Shown one piece after another: positions 18,443-26,488 of a DNA stretch of 37,420 nt; within the stretch, counting starts at the first letter, position 1, and each line of letters starts with the position of its first letter. A program made the position numbers and the translations under genes. Source of the DNA: Candidatus Fermentibacterota bacterium (lineage in GTDB: Bacteria > Fermentibacterota > Fermentibacteria > Fermentibacterales > JCC-6); assembly GCA_003644925.1 (NCBI GenBank), contig QNDS01000003.1, forward strand, positions 1-37,420. Direction: 5' to 3'. The notes beneath the pieces were generated by a model, which was given only the letters and a program-made list of their open reading frames with translations, did no database searches and was not told the origin of the DNA.

Positions 18443-18961
18443 TCAGATACCCTCTGCAGTTACTGCGATTGAATCGGTATTTGCATCGGCCATCTTTCTG
18501 TAATTGCGAAGGATCTTCCGAACAGAGGCGGGTGTAAGGCTGCCGTGTGTATCGTCGTTGATCATTATGACAGGTGCAAGTGAACAACACCCTATACATG
18601 CCACAGTATTGAGAGTGAACAATCCATCTTCAGTAGTACCGTCCACTTCGATACCCAGCTCATCTTCGACCGTTTCCCTTATCAGTTTTGCCCCCGAAAC
18701 ATGGCAGGCCGTTCCCGCACATACACGGATAACGTATTTACCCATGGGCTGCAGCCTGAACTGGCTGTAGAATGTAATGACTCCGTATATATCGGATTCA
18801 GGTATGGCTGTTACGCCGGCTATATAGTTTATTGCGCGCCTTGGAATGTACCCGAAATGTTCCTGGGCAGACTGAAGAAGGGGTATAAGCTCTCCGGGAG
18901 CTCCATTATATCTCCACAGTCTGTAGTTGAAATTCTCCTGTTTTGCAGCCGTTTTCATCAC
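18443..18961 (-). CDS. nuoE: NuoE/HydC-like 2Fe-2S thioredoxin-fold subunit
   Basis: The 172-residue protein matches the 24-kDa NuoE family. The 2Fe-2S ligands lie in VCAGTACHVSG and ACIGCCSLAP, in the expected C-x4-C ... C-x3-C spacing. The N-terminal helical bundle (LIPLLQSAQEHFGYIPRRAI, then YGVITFYSQF) is typical. It forms the small partner of the NuoF-like protein encoded 50 bases downstream. The listed start is a GTG directly followed by an ATG; both lie behind AAGGGAG and either is possible. The last 20 residues extend beyond the usual NuoE end without a recognised function. Confidence 0.93.
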   Translation of the reverse strand: MMKTAAKQENFNYRLWRYNGAPGELIPLLQSAQEHFGYIPRRAINYIAGVTAIPESDIYGVITFYSQFRLQPMGKYVIRVCAGTACHVSGAKLIRETVEDELGIEVDGTTEDGLFTLNTVACIGCCSLAPVIMINDDTHGSLTPASVRKILRNYRKMADANTDSIAVTAEGI

Positions 18962-19058
18962 TCCCTTCTCGCACCTTTCTTTGTATATCAGGTGCAGGAT
19001 TCAGTGCGAACAACATGGTTGCACCGCTCCTGTGAAAGTAAGAAGTTCTTCAGTAAAA

Positions 19059-20045
19059 TCAGTCTTCGATCAGCTTTATGACTTTTGCTTCCCGAACCCT
19101 GAGTACACCATCTATCTGATTAAGTTTCTGAATTATCCGAGGTGTTTTTCCCATAGCTCCGTGACCAGTGATCATTCCTACCAGTTTTGAACCGTTTTCT
19201 ATCACATCGCAGAAAACCACCTCATCGATAAAGAACACAGTGGTGAATATCTGCTGTATAGCGCCGGGGTCGATATCAACGATTATGTAGCTCATGGTTC
19301 CAGGCTGCCTTCTGGCATCGGCCTGAGCATCATGTTTTACAGCATGCTGATATGTCTCTATGAACTGATCAACATCTCTATCGAGTTTCGGGCGCTCAAT
19401 CTGGGACATGGAGACAACTTCGATGCCATCCATACTCTTGATCCTGCTGAATATTTCCTGTATTTCAGATGTGGAAGAAGCCTGCACCAGCAGTATGATA
19501 TCGAAATCTCCTCTGACGGCGTCACATGACTGAATACCATTCATCTTGTACAGGGAATCGTAGATTTCCATGCTTCTGTCCGGTTCTGTTATCTTCACTG
19601 TGAGATAGCCGCTTACCGATTCCCTCATACCATCATCGGCGGCTTCTTCTGGAACTTCCGTATCGGTCTTCCCGGGTGAGAGTTCTTCCAGCGCATCAAC
19701 AAGCTCAGATATCTCGAAAGGCTTGTCAAGATATCCGGTATTGTGCTCCGAGAGCGCGGTAAGCATCAATCTTTCATCCCCGAAACCTGTTATTACTAGA
19801 ACGGGAAGGTCGGGATACTGGTTCTTTATGACCTTCAGTATCTTGAGCCCATCAATATCCGGCATGAATATGTCGGTGATAAGATAATCGTAGGCTAGTC
19901 CTTTTTCCCTGGCCTGGTTCAGTTCATGAATCGCGGAAATGCCGTCCGGACAGGCAACTGCAGTGTAATCCTCCTGAGTGAGACCTATAGTGAGATTTCG
20001 GCGGATCTCTGCCTCGTCATCGATAATTAATACGCGGCCTTTCAA
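19059..20045 (-). CDS. Receiver protein with two Lrp/RAM-like ligand-binding domains
   Basis: The 328-residue protein starts at TTG 20045, chosen because GGAGG lies six bases upstream and the sequence KGRVLIIDDEAEIRR begins a normal receiver domain (acids at 10-11, D58 phosphoacceptor, T86, K108). After a short acidic linker come two regions (about 144-225 and 250-326) with the strand-helix-strand pattern of the Lrp/AsnC RAM domain. I see no helix-turn-helix, so it may act by binding protein or a small molecule, not by classic promoter binding. It lies within the redox gene run between nfnB and nuoE, so controlling that enzyme set is the natural inference. A partner kinase is not adjacent. 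Confidence 0.8.
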   Translation of the reverse strand: MKGRVLIIDDEAEIRRNLTIGLTQEDYTAVACPDGISAIHELNQAREKGLAYDYLITDIFMPDIDGLKILKVIKNQYPDLPVLVITGFGDERLMLTALSEHNTGYLDKPFEISELVDALEELSPGKTDTEVPEEAADDGMRESVSGYLTVKITEPDRSMEIYDSLYKMNGIQSCDAVRGDFDIILLVQASSTSEIQEIFSRIKSMDGIEVVSMSQIERPKLDRDVDQFIETYQHAVKHDAQADARRQPGTMSYIIVDIDPGAIQQIFTTVFFIDEVVFCDVIENGSKLVGMITGHGAMGKTPRIIQKLNQIDGVLRVREAKVIKLIED

Positions 20046-20083
20046 TTGATGCCTCCTCTATTCAGCTTGATTTTTCTAGGAAT

Positions 20084-20104
20084 GGTGGAACGCTACGTTC
20101 CGCC
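20084..20104. other. Stem-loop between nfnB and the receiver gene
   Basis: GGTGGAACG and CGTTCCGCC pair over nine positions (one G-U) around a three-base CTA loop, in the 86-base gap. There is no T-run on either strand, so it does not look like an intrinsic terminator; it may stabilise the upstream nfn message or weaken read-through. Confidence 0.45.
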
Positions 20105-20131
20105 TGCTTAAAAGTCAAGAACACCACCTTT

Positions 20132-21595
20132 TCAGTGAACTTCCGCTCTGCACAGATCCAGGGCACTGTCCAGATCCACCCATCGCCCCGAACTTAGATA
20201 CAGGTTCATTGCTCTGGCAGCCCTTCTTCCATGCCCCATAGCCAGTATGACGGTGGCTGCGCCAAGAACAATATCTCCCCCGGCGAAAACACCGGGTACC
20301 GAAGTCTGACCGGTTATCTCGTTAACCACGATACCACCCCATCTGGTCACTTCAAGATCGGGAAAACAGTTGGGTACAAGCGGATTGGGGCTGTTCCCTA
20401 TGGCGACAATCAATGCATCGGTATTCTCGATGAATTCACTTCCCTCGATCGGAACCGGTCGTCTTCTTCCCGAAGAGTCGGGTTCCCCAAGCTCCATCTT
20501 TATGACCTCTGCACCCTTGATCCATCCTCTATCGTCGCCAACAAGACGCACAGGATTCTGCAGAAGGTGGAATTCAACTCCTTCTTCCTTCGCATGATGG
20601 ATCTCCTCCAGCCTTGCAGGCATCTGTTCCTCTGCCCTCCTGTAAACGATAAGCGATCTTTCAGCTCCCATTCGGAGAGCGGTTCGGGCGCAGTCCATTG
20701 CAACGTTTCCACCGCCAACAGTAATGACTTTCTTACCTTTTACTATGGGTGTGTCAGCCTTCGGAAAATCGTAGGCTTTCATCAGGTTCGCCCGGGTGAG
20801 ATACTCGTTGGCCGAGAGAACCCCCAGAAGGTTTTCTCCATCGACTCTCATAAATCTTGGAAGACCCGCACCGGTTCCGACAAACACCGCATCAAAATCA
20901 TCAACGATCTGCCTTACCGGTATGGTCTTCCCTATCACATAATCGTACCGGAATTCCACGCCAATCTTCTCCAGGTAGTCTACCTCATACTGCACTATTT
21001 TCTTGGGCAGCCTGAACTCCGGAATTCCGTAGACCAGAACACCCCCGGCTTTGTGAAGCGCTTCGAAAACTATCACCTCATGCCCGAACTTGATCAGATC
21101 TCCAGCCACGGTTAGGCCGGCAGGACCTGCACCGATGATCGCAACCCTTTTTCCTGAAGGTTTCAGCGAGGGAGGCTGCTCGAACTCGCCCTGTTCCCGG
21201 TCCCAGTCGGCGATGAACCGTTCGAGCTTGCCTATCATCACCGATTCGCAGGGATTCTTCCTGACCTTGCCGATAGTGCAGAACAGCTGACACTGCTCTT
21301 CCTGAGGACATACCCTTCCGCACATGGCGGGAAGAAGGTTCCTCTCCTTCATCTTCCTGGCAGCGCCCTTGAAGTCCCCAACTTCGATGAGCAATATGAA
21401 ACCGGGGATATCGATACCCACAGGGCAGCCTTCAATGCAGAAAGCCGTTTTACACTGAATGCATCTTTTAGCCTCCAGCATAGCCATTTCGGGAGTATAT
21501 CCAAGGGGTACTTCTTCGAGGTTTTTTACCCGCACCTTCGGATCCTGTTCGGGCATAACAACGGGCGGGATCTTCATTCTTTCTTTGGCGTTCAT
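20132..21595 (-). CDS. nfnB: NfnB: large subunit of NADH-dependent ferredoxin:NADP+ oxidoreductase
   Basis: The 487-residue protein is the GltD-like large subunit. Two N-terminal cluster motifs are present (C45, C48, C53, C57 and C92, C96, C102, C106). The FAD site is GAGPAG (155-160) and the NADP(H) site GGGNVA (294-299), with the conserved GEPDSSGRRRPVPIEGSEF. NfnAB uses flavin-based bifurcation to couple NADH and reduced ferredoxin to NADP+ reduction. Without a partner the same sequence could be called a glutamate synthase small subunit, but the overlapping nfnA and absence of a glutamate synthase large subunit support Nfn. Its ATG overlaps the nfnA stop by four bases. Confidence 0.93.
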   Translation of the reverse strand: MNAKERMKIPPVVMPEQDPKVRVKNLEEVPLGYTPEMAMLEAKRCIQCKTAFCIEGCPVGIDIPGFILLIEVGDFKGAARKMKERNLLPAMCGRVCPQEEQCQLFCTIGKVRKNPCESVMIGKLERFIADWDREQGEFEQPPSLKPSGKRVAIIGAGPAGLTVAGDLIKFGHEVIVFEALHKAGGVLVYGIPEFRLPKKIVQYEVDYLEKIGVEFRYDYVIGKTIPVRQIVDDFDAVFVGTGAGLPRFMRVDGENLLGVLSANEYLTRANLMKAYDFPKADTPIVKGKKVITVGGGNVAMDCARTALRMGAERSLIVYRRAEEQMPARLEEIHHAKEEGVEFHLLQNPVRLVGDDRGWIKGAEVIKMELGEPDSSGRRRPVPIEGSEFIENTDALIVAIGNSPNPLVPNCFPDLEVTRWGGIVVNEITGQTSVPGVFAGGDIVLGAATVILAMGHGRRAARAMNLYLSSGRWVDLDSALDLCRAEVH

Positions 21596-22458
21596 CGTGA
21601 ACCCCCTTCGGACATACTGTCAAGTCTGCAGCCTGCATGGGCGGAATAACCTTCAAGCGCTTCCTTCTCTTCGGATCTGTAAGTGGCAAGGCGCGCCATG
21701 AGTTCATCAAAGTCAACCTTGTGCCCATCGAACTCAGGTCCGTCAATACAGGCGAACTTCACTTCATCACCAACGGTTACCCTGCAGCAACCGCACATCC
21801 CTGTTCCATCGACCATGATCGGGTTAAGGCTGACAATTGTTGGAATACCTAACTTCTCTGTCAGGATACAGACGAATTTCATCATGATCGGTGGTCCCAT
21901 GGCGATACATTGCTCGAATTTCTCGCCTTTATCCACGAGATCCCGGATAGCATCGGTCACGAGGCCCTTCTGGCCTTCCGTACCGTCATCCGTGGTTATT
22001 ATCAGTTCATCACTTGCTTCTCTCATTAAGTCGGTAAGTATGATCAGATTGGCAGATCTTGCTCCAAGGATACTGGTGACATGGTTACCTATATCTTTCA
22101 TTGCTCTTGCAACAGGATACAGAGGGGCGATACCAATACCTCCCCCGACGCAAAGAACCCTGCCGACTTTCTCAATCTCCGTGGGTTCGCCCAGAGGGCC
22201 TGTAAGTGTCGGGATGGAATCACCCTTCCTCATCTGAGCCATCTGCAGGGTTGTTTTACCGACTGCCTGGATGATAAGGGTAATGCTTCCCTCATCGGTA
22301 TCAACATCGGCTATTGTTATTGGAATTCTCTCTCCGTTTTCATTGATCCGCACAATAACGAACTGACCGGGTTTTCTGTATCTGGCGATATCGGGTGCCC
22401 GGAATTTGTACAGGTAGATATCAGGTCCAAGTTTTTCCTTGTGCAGGAGCTGGTACAT
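21592..22458 (-). CDS. nfnA: NfnA: FAD/NAD-binding small subunit of the ferredoxin:NADP+ oxidoreductase
   Basis: The 288-residue protein has the ferredoxin-NADP reductase fold. It shows a flavin site RIPITIAD (44-51), a nucleotide-binding CVGGGIGIAPLYP (103-115) and the C-terminal 2Fe-2S cysteines C222, C225 and C237 around GTGMCGCC. The final 40 residues are longer than in many homologues and contain one more cysteine. It heads the minus-strand redox run. The 283-base gap upstream separates it from the divergent gdhA, so a shared regulatory region is likely. The protein is also sold in annotations as a sulfide/dihydroorotate-like FAD protein; the overlapping nfnB decides the call. Confidence 0.93.
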   Translation of the reverse strand: MYQLLHKEKLGPDIYLYKFRAPDIARYRKPGQFVIVRINENGERIPITIADVDTDEGSITLIIQAVGKTTLQMAQMRKGDSIPTLTGPLGEPTEIEKVGRVLCVGGGIGIAPLYPVARAMKDIGNHVTSILGARSANLIILTDLMREASDELIITTDDGTEGQKGLVTDAIRDLVDKGEKFEQCIAMGPPIMMKFVCILTEKLGIPTIVSLNPIMVDGTGMCGCCRVTVGDEVKFACIDGPEFDGHKVDFDELMARLATYRSEEKEALEGYSAHAGCRLDSMSEGGSR

Positions 22459-22611
22459 ATGTATCCTCCATTAATACTGCTGAATTCTATTCATGAAGAC
22501 GAGTAATTCAATAATATTGCTGATAATCGACTGCTAATTTCGCTAACAGTCACGGCACAATATCCATGCTGAATATCCCGGTCAAGTAGTCTATTTCAAA
22601 TCCATCAATAT

Positions 22612-22651
22612 CAGTACTTGACGAAGCACACTATCAATCACTAAAGTACTG
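22612..22651. promoter_or_regulatory. Inverted repeat in the nfnA/gdhA divergent region
   Basis: CAGTACTT (22612-22619) and AAGTACTG (22644-22651) are exact complements 24 bases apart. They sit about 90 bases before gdhA and 150 before nfnA. A regulator site serving one or both genes is plausible. Otherwise the gap (22459-22741) shows no clear promoter consensus or RNA structure. Confidence 0.4.
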
Positions 22652-22741
22652 GTTCGAAGTGACCTGTTTGAATGTTAATGTAACGGAAATATCATGTTTC
22701 TTTGTTCTTAACTCTTTACCCTCGAAGGGAGGGACGGGCAT

Positions 22742-24094
22742 ATGCTCGAAGAACTTTACCAGAAGGTTGTAGAGAAGGACCCGGCTCAGCCTGAGTTTCA
22801 TCAGGCTGTACAGGAAGTCCTCGAGTCACTCGAGGTAGTCCTCGAGAAGCATCCGGAGTACCGCAAGGCAAGAATCCCGGAAAGAATTGTTGAACCGGAA
22901 CGTGTGATCATGTTCAGGGTTCCCTGGGTTGACGATGATGGAGATATCCATGTTAACCGTGGTTTCAGGATTGAAATGAACAGCGCCATAGGGCCATACA
23001 AGGGCGGCCTCCGTTTTCACCCCTCGGTGAACCTTGGCATCCTGAAGTTCCTTGCTTTCGAGCAGGTTTTCAAGAACGCGCTTACAACCATCCCAATGGG
23101 CGGCGGCAAAGGCGGATCTGACTTTGACCCCAAAGGCAAATCCGACCTTGAAGTCATGCGCTTCTGCCAGAGTTTCATGTCCGAACTTTTCCGTCACATC
23201 GGTCCGAGCACCGATGTACCCGCCGGTGATATCGGTGTCGGCGGAAGAGAGATCGGTTACCTCTTCGGTCAGTACAAGAAACTGAGAAACGAATGGAGCG
23301 GAGTTCTCACAGGTAAGGGTCTTCAGTACGGTGGAAGCCTCATAAGACCCGAAGCAACAGGTTACGGCGCTGTATATTTCGGTGAAGAAATGCTCAAGAC
23401 ACGCGGAGACAGTTACGATGGTAAGATATGCCTCGTTTCCGGCGCAGGAAACGTTGCGCAGTACACCACAGAGAAGATCATCGAACTCGGCGGTAAGGTA
23501 GTCACACTCTCAGATTCCGGCGGTTACATTTACGATGAAGATGGTGTTGGCACGGAGAAACTTGCCTTCGTCATGGACCTCAAGAACAACCGCAGGGGCA
23601 GGATCAGCGAATACGCTGAGAAATACCGCAGCGCTCAGTACTTCGCAATTGACCCTGAACTTGACTACAATCCGCTCTGGAACCACAAGGCAGATTGCGC
23701 CTTCCCGAGTGCCACCCAGAACGAGATCAATGCCAAGGATGCACAGAATCTAATCAACAACGGCGTCTTCCTCGTCTCCGAGGGAGCCAACATGCCGACA
23801 GTTCCAGATGGTGTTAACATCTTTATCCAGCATAAAATCCTCTACGGTCCCGGTAAAGCCGCAAACGCTGGCGGCGTATCAACCTCCGGGCTTGAAATGG
23901 CACAGAACGCCACTTTCTCAAGCTGGAGCCGTAAGGAAGTCGATACAAAGCTTCATAACATCATGATCAGCATTCACGCCCAGGCCAGAGCTGCTGCTGA
24001 AATGTACGGAGAACCGGACAACTACGTTCTCGGTGCCAATGCAGCCGGTTTCAGCAAGGTTGCGGATGCCATGATAGCTCAGGGTGTTGTGTAG
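22742..24094 (+). CDS. gdhA: Glutamate dehydrogenase, hexameric NAD(P)-dependent type
   Basis: At 450 residues the length is that of the bacterial hexameric enzyme. The substrate-binding GPYKGGLRFHPSVN and catalytic-lysine motif IPMGGGKGGSDFDPKG are present, and PAGDIGVGGREIGYL follows. A Rossmann motif SGAGNVAQYT occurs in the C-terminal half. The enzyme interconverts 2-oxoglutarate plus ammonia and glutamate. NADP specificity is typical of this subgroup, and would fit its place opposite nfnAB, an NADPH-generating system, but it cannot be proven from motifs alone. GGGAGG precedes the ATG, and a strong terminator follows the stop. Confidence 0.95.
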   Translation: MLEELYQKVVEKDPAQPEFHQAVQEVLESLEVVLEKHPEYRKARIPERIVEPERVIMFRVPWVDDDGDIHVNRGFRIEMNSAIGPYKGGLRFHPSVNLGILKFLAFEQVFKNALTTIPMGGGKGGSDFDPKGKSDLEVMRFCQSFMSELFRHIGPSTDVPAGDIGVGGREIGYLFGQYKKLRNEWSGVLTGKGLQYGGSLIRPEATGYGAVYFGEEMLKTRGDSYDGKICLVSGAGNVAQYTTEKIIELGGKVVTLSDSGGYIYDEDGVGTEKLAFVMDLKNNRRGRISEYAEKYRSAQYFAIDPELDYNPLWNHKADCAFPSATQNEINAKDAQNLINNGVFLVSEGANMPTVPDGVNIFIQHKILYGPGKAANAGGVSTSGLEMAQNATFSSWSRKEVDTKLHNIMISIHAQARAAAEMYGEPDNYVLGANAAGFSKVADAMIAQGVV

Positions 24095-24123
24095 GAATAC
24101 TCCTGCAATAGAGTTCGAGAAAA

Positions 24124-24151
24124 GGCCCCCGGCTGAGCCGGGGGTCTTTTT
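24124..24151 (+). terminator. Intrinsic terminator after gdhA
   Basis: CCCCCGGC (24126-24133) and GCCGGGGG (24137-24144) form a GC stem with a TGA loop, extended by outer G-T and G-C pairs, and TTTTT follows at 24147-24151. It begins 30 bases after the gdhA stop. Confidence 0.93.
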
Positions 24152-24331
24152 CAACACCACAAACTGGTTTCCACTATACCATGTACGGTGTGTGATTCCT
24201 CTGTAATGAGTTCTTGAACAGCAACCACTCTTTGTATTCACAGTAATGGCAAGTTACTAATATTGAAACTCCCTGATATGTGGACTCTACATAGTCATTG
24301 TTCGCTTCAAAAATGGCTCAAAGTAATAGCG

Positions 24332-24365
24332 TTGCATAATGTTGCACTATGATGTATATATGCAA
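24332..24365 (+). promoter_or_regulatory. Promoter and probable autoregulatory operator of the toxin-antitoxin pair
   Basis: TTGCAT (24332-24337) and TATATA (24355-24360) stand 17 bases apart. The inverted repeat TTGCATA / TATGCAA (24332-24338, 24359-24365) overlaps both boxes, the arrangement expected if the antitoxin or the complex represses its own promoter. GGAGGTGATACA follows before the antitoxin ATG. Confidence 0.6.
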
Positions 24366-24386
24366 TGCTGAAGTGGAGGTGATACA

Positions 24387-24605
24387 ATGGCTACAGCTGT
24401 ACGGATTTCTGAAAAGCTTATGCGAGAGGCTAAGTTAATGAGTTCCGTCGACAGTCGATCTGCAACTGGTCAGATCGAGCATTGGGCCAGGATTGGGAAA
24501 TGTGCAGAGGAAAATCCGAATCTTACTTACAGTCTGATTAAGGACATTCTGATCGGTCTAGAGGAATTAGATCACGATGATTCCCTTGTGTATAAGTTCG
24601 GATAG
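24387..24605 (+). CDS. ParD-like antitoxin
   Basis: The 72-residue protein matches the ParD_like antitoxin family, with the hallmark SATGQIEHWARIGK motif after an N-terminal strand VRISEKLM that begins the ribbon-helix-helix-like part. It would neutralise the toxin encoded six bases downstream and repress the shared promoter. A good GGAGGTG site precedes the ATG. The pair sits at the left of a block of accessory genes and near an attC-like site, a common place for stabilising toxin-antitoxin pairs. Confidence 0.85.
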   Translation: MATAVRISEKLMREAKLMSSVDSRSATGQIEHWARIGKCAEENPNLTYSLIKDILIGLEELDHDDSLVYKFG

Positions 24606-24611
24606 CAGTCT

Positions 24612-24899
24612 ATGAAGGTTGTCCAATCCCGGTCATTCGCGAAGAGAGCCAAACGATTTCAGAAACAGGAAAAGCAAGTTCTTGATAAGCAAGTTCGTGC
24701 AATCTTGAATAATCCGAAAATCGGCCAGGAAAAGCGCGGTGAGTTACGAGGCGTTTTCGTACACAAATTCAAAATACATACTACTCAATACCTCCTTGCC
24801 TACCGTATCAAGGAAAAGGAGATCCTGGAGCTCATAATGATTGGACCTCATGAAAATTACTATAGGGATCTGGAGAAATACGCCAAGGACAGTAAATAA
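24612..24899 (+). CDS. RelE/ParE-superfamily toxin
   Basis: The 95-residue basic protein has the RelE/ParE fold pattern: KVVQSRSFAKRAKRF at the start, a helix-turn with LNNPKIGQEK, GELRGVFVHKF, then YLLAYRI and ELIMIGPHENYYRDL strands. The VHKF...YLLAYR block and terminal HENYY are typical of ribosome-dependent mRNA interferases. ParE (gyrase) and RelE (ribosome) targets cannot be separated by eye; the HENYYRDL end favours RelE-like. It directly follows its antitoxin and ends two bases before the first attC-like site. Confidence 0.85.
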   Translation: MKVVQSRSFAKRAKRFQKQEKQVLDKQVRAILNNPKIGQEKRGELRGVFVHKFKIHTTQYLLAYRIKEKEILELIMIGPHENYYRDLEKYAKDSK

Positions 24900-24900
24900 T

Positions 24901-24976
24901 GAGCGAACAATCAGTTTCAGCTGAATGTCAACACCGTTTTGGCTTAACATCCATCTGCTGAACTGAAACGTTATGA
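24901..24976 (+). other. attC-like recombination site 1
   Basis: GCGAAC followed by AATCAGTTTCAGC (24903-24921) is mirrored by GCTGAACTGA AAC (24957-24969) and the core GTTATGA (24970-24976). The inner arms pair except for one extra A/T base, the extrahelical base that orients attC sites. The outer core is poor (only AAC/GTT pairs), so this site is weaker than site 2. It lies directly between the toxin stop and the acetyltransferase start. Confidence 0.5.
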
Positions 24977-25536
24977 AAGATATTATGAATAAGGAAATTA
25001 ATATTTCTAAAGAAGCATCACTTTGTTATATAGAGCAATTGCACGCAAAAGAATTGTTTGAATTAACGGATATAAACAGGGAATACCTTAAGCAATGGCT
25101 TCCCTGGTTAGATTATGTCAAGAGTGAAAGTGACACACTCAAGTTTATAAAAAAAGCAATTGCTCAAAATGAAAACTCCTTGGGACCTACATTTGTAATT
25201 TTATACAAAAATAGGATTGGTGGAGTGATTGGGTATCATCCATTTGATAATTTAAATAAAATTGGGGAGATCGGCTATTGGCTTTCACAAAGTTTACAAG
25301 GCAAAGGCATAATTACGTTATCTTGTAAAGCACTTATAAAATTAGGCTTTGAAATGTACAGATTAAATCGAATACAAATTCCGGCTGCCGAAAATAATGG
25401 CAGGAGTAGGTTAGTGCCTGAACGGCTAGGCTTTAAGTATGAAGGTATGATTCGTGAAAGAGAATTTCTATATGGAAAATATGTAAATCATGCGATGTAT
25501 TCTATTCTAAAGAGTGAATATTCAGAAAACTCATAA
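24973..25536 (+). CDS. GNAT-family N-acetyltransferase, RimL-like
   Basis: The 187-residue protein has the RimJ/RimL arrangement: a first helix LHAKELFELTD, the PWLDYV segment, IGYWLSQSLQGKGI (acetyl-CoA loop) and LGFKYEGMIRER near the end. Such enzymes acetylate N-termini of proteins or small amines; the substrate is unknown. The gene is much richer in A and T than its neighbours, a sign of recent transfer. It is bracketed by attC-like sites and its ATG sits inside the core GTTATG, with its TAA inside the next site, as in integron gene cassettes. A second ATG at 24985 is possible; neither has a clear ribosome site. Confidence 0.85.
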   Translation: MKDIMNKEINISKEASLCYIEQLHAKELFELTDINREYLKQWLPWLDYVKSESDTLKFIKKAIAQNENSLGPTFVILYKNRIGGVIGYHPFDNLNKIGEIGYWLSQSLQGKGIITLSCKALIKLGFEMYRLNRIQIPAAENNGRSRLVPERLGFKYEGMIREREFLYGKYVNHAMYSILKSEYSENS

Positions 25537-25591
25537 CAATGCCAGCCAGTCGGACACTCGTACCTCGTGCAGCTGATGGCAAACGTTATGT
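25531..25591 (+). other. attC-like recombination site 2
   Basis: TCATAAC (25531-25537) and GTTATGT (25585-25591) pair over six bases as the outer core. The inner arms TGCCAGCCAG (25540-25549) and CTGATGGCA (25573-25581) pair with one surplus base on the left arm, the hallmark extrahelical base. The AACAATGCC start and GGCAAACGTTATG end follow the pattern of chromosomal integron attC sites. The total of about 60 bases is in the normal range. Confidence 0.65.
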
Positions 25592-25615
25592 GTAAATACA
25601 GAAACGGATTGGAGA

Positions 25616-26464
25616 ATGTTTAAACAACTTGAAGAAATAAACTCACGTCCTTCCCCCTTTCAATTCTACACAGCAGATGAGCTGTGGACTGATGAGTATA
25701 CGTCAAAGAAAATGCTTGAGTATCACTTGAATGAATCGAATGACCTTTCATCACGAAATAAAGATTTTATTGAACGGTCTGCAGACTGGATAATTTCTCA
25801 TTTCGGAGTGGATGCAAATACGAGGATTGCTGATTTTGGCTGCGGGCCGGGTCTATATACAACGTTGTTTGCAGAGACAAATGCTGATGTTACCGGGATT
25901 GATTTTTCTGAGCGGTCTATTCGGTATGCAAGGGAAGTTGCTGATCAAAAAGGATTGGACATCAGCTATTTCCAGCAAAACTATCTGGAGTTTGAGACAG
26001 AAGAGAAATTTGATCTGATTACAATGATTTTTTGTGATTATTGCGCATTGAGCCCGTCGCAAAGAAAGACACTGCTTGGCAAGTTTCGCAAATTCCTGAA
26101 GTCCGGCGGCTCAATTCTGCTTGATGTACATTCGTTGAATACTTTCAATAACAGAGAGGTGTCAGCTACGTGCGAACGCAACCAGCTCAACAATTTTTGG
26201 GCTCCTGGAGATTACTACGGATTTCTGAACACATTCAAATATGACAAAGAAAAAGTAACACTCGACAAATACACGATAATCGAAGAATCACGAACTCGTG
26301 TTGTGTATAACTGGCTGCAGTATTTCAGTCGGGAATCACTCAGGGAAGAGTTTGAGGAGAATGGTTTTAAGGCTGAAGAGTTCTATTCTGATGTTGCAGG
26401 CGCAGCCATTTCTCCGGAATCTTCTGACATTGCTATTGTTGCAAAGGAATCCAATGACACATAA
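25616..26464 (+). CDS. Class I SAM-dependent methyltransferase
   Basis: The 282-residue protein has motif I ADFGCGPGLYTTLFA (about residues 70-84), the acidic VTGIDFSERSIRYA, then FDLITMIFCDYCALS and FLKSGGSILLDVHS, the standard Rossmann methyltransferase order. The substrate is not evident. The ATG follows GGATTGGAG and lies 25 bases after attC-like site 2, so it is the first gene of the next cassette. Composition is more AT-rich than the core genes. The C-terminal part (FSRESLREEFEENGFKAEEF) is usual for small-molecule methyltransferases. Confidence 0.9.
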   Translation: MFKQLEEINSRPSPFQFYTADELWTDEYTSKKMLEYHLNESNDLSSRNKDFIERSADWIISHFGVDANTRIADFGCGPGLYTTLFAETNADVTGIDFSERSIRYAREVADQKGLDISYFQQNYLEFETEEKFDLITMIFCDYCALSPSQRKTLLGKFRKFLKSGGSILLDVHSLNTFNNREVSATCERNQLNNFWAPGDYYGFLNTFKYDKEKVTLDKYTIIEESRTRVVYNWLQYFSRESLREEFEENGFKAEEFYSDVAGAAISPESSDIAIVAKESNDT

Positions 26465-26488
26465 TAACCGTATAGTTGGTACACATAT

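Noticed and set aside
22459-22741. Possible riboswitch or tRNA in the nfnA/gdhA gap
   Set aside because: No conserved RNA pattern could be seen; only a spaced inverted repeat is supported.
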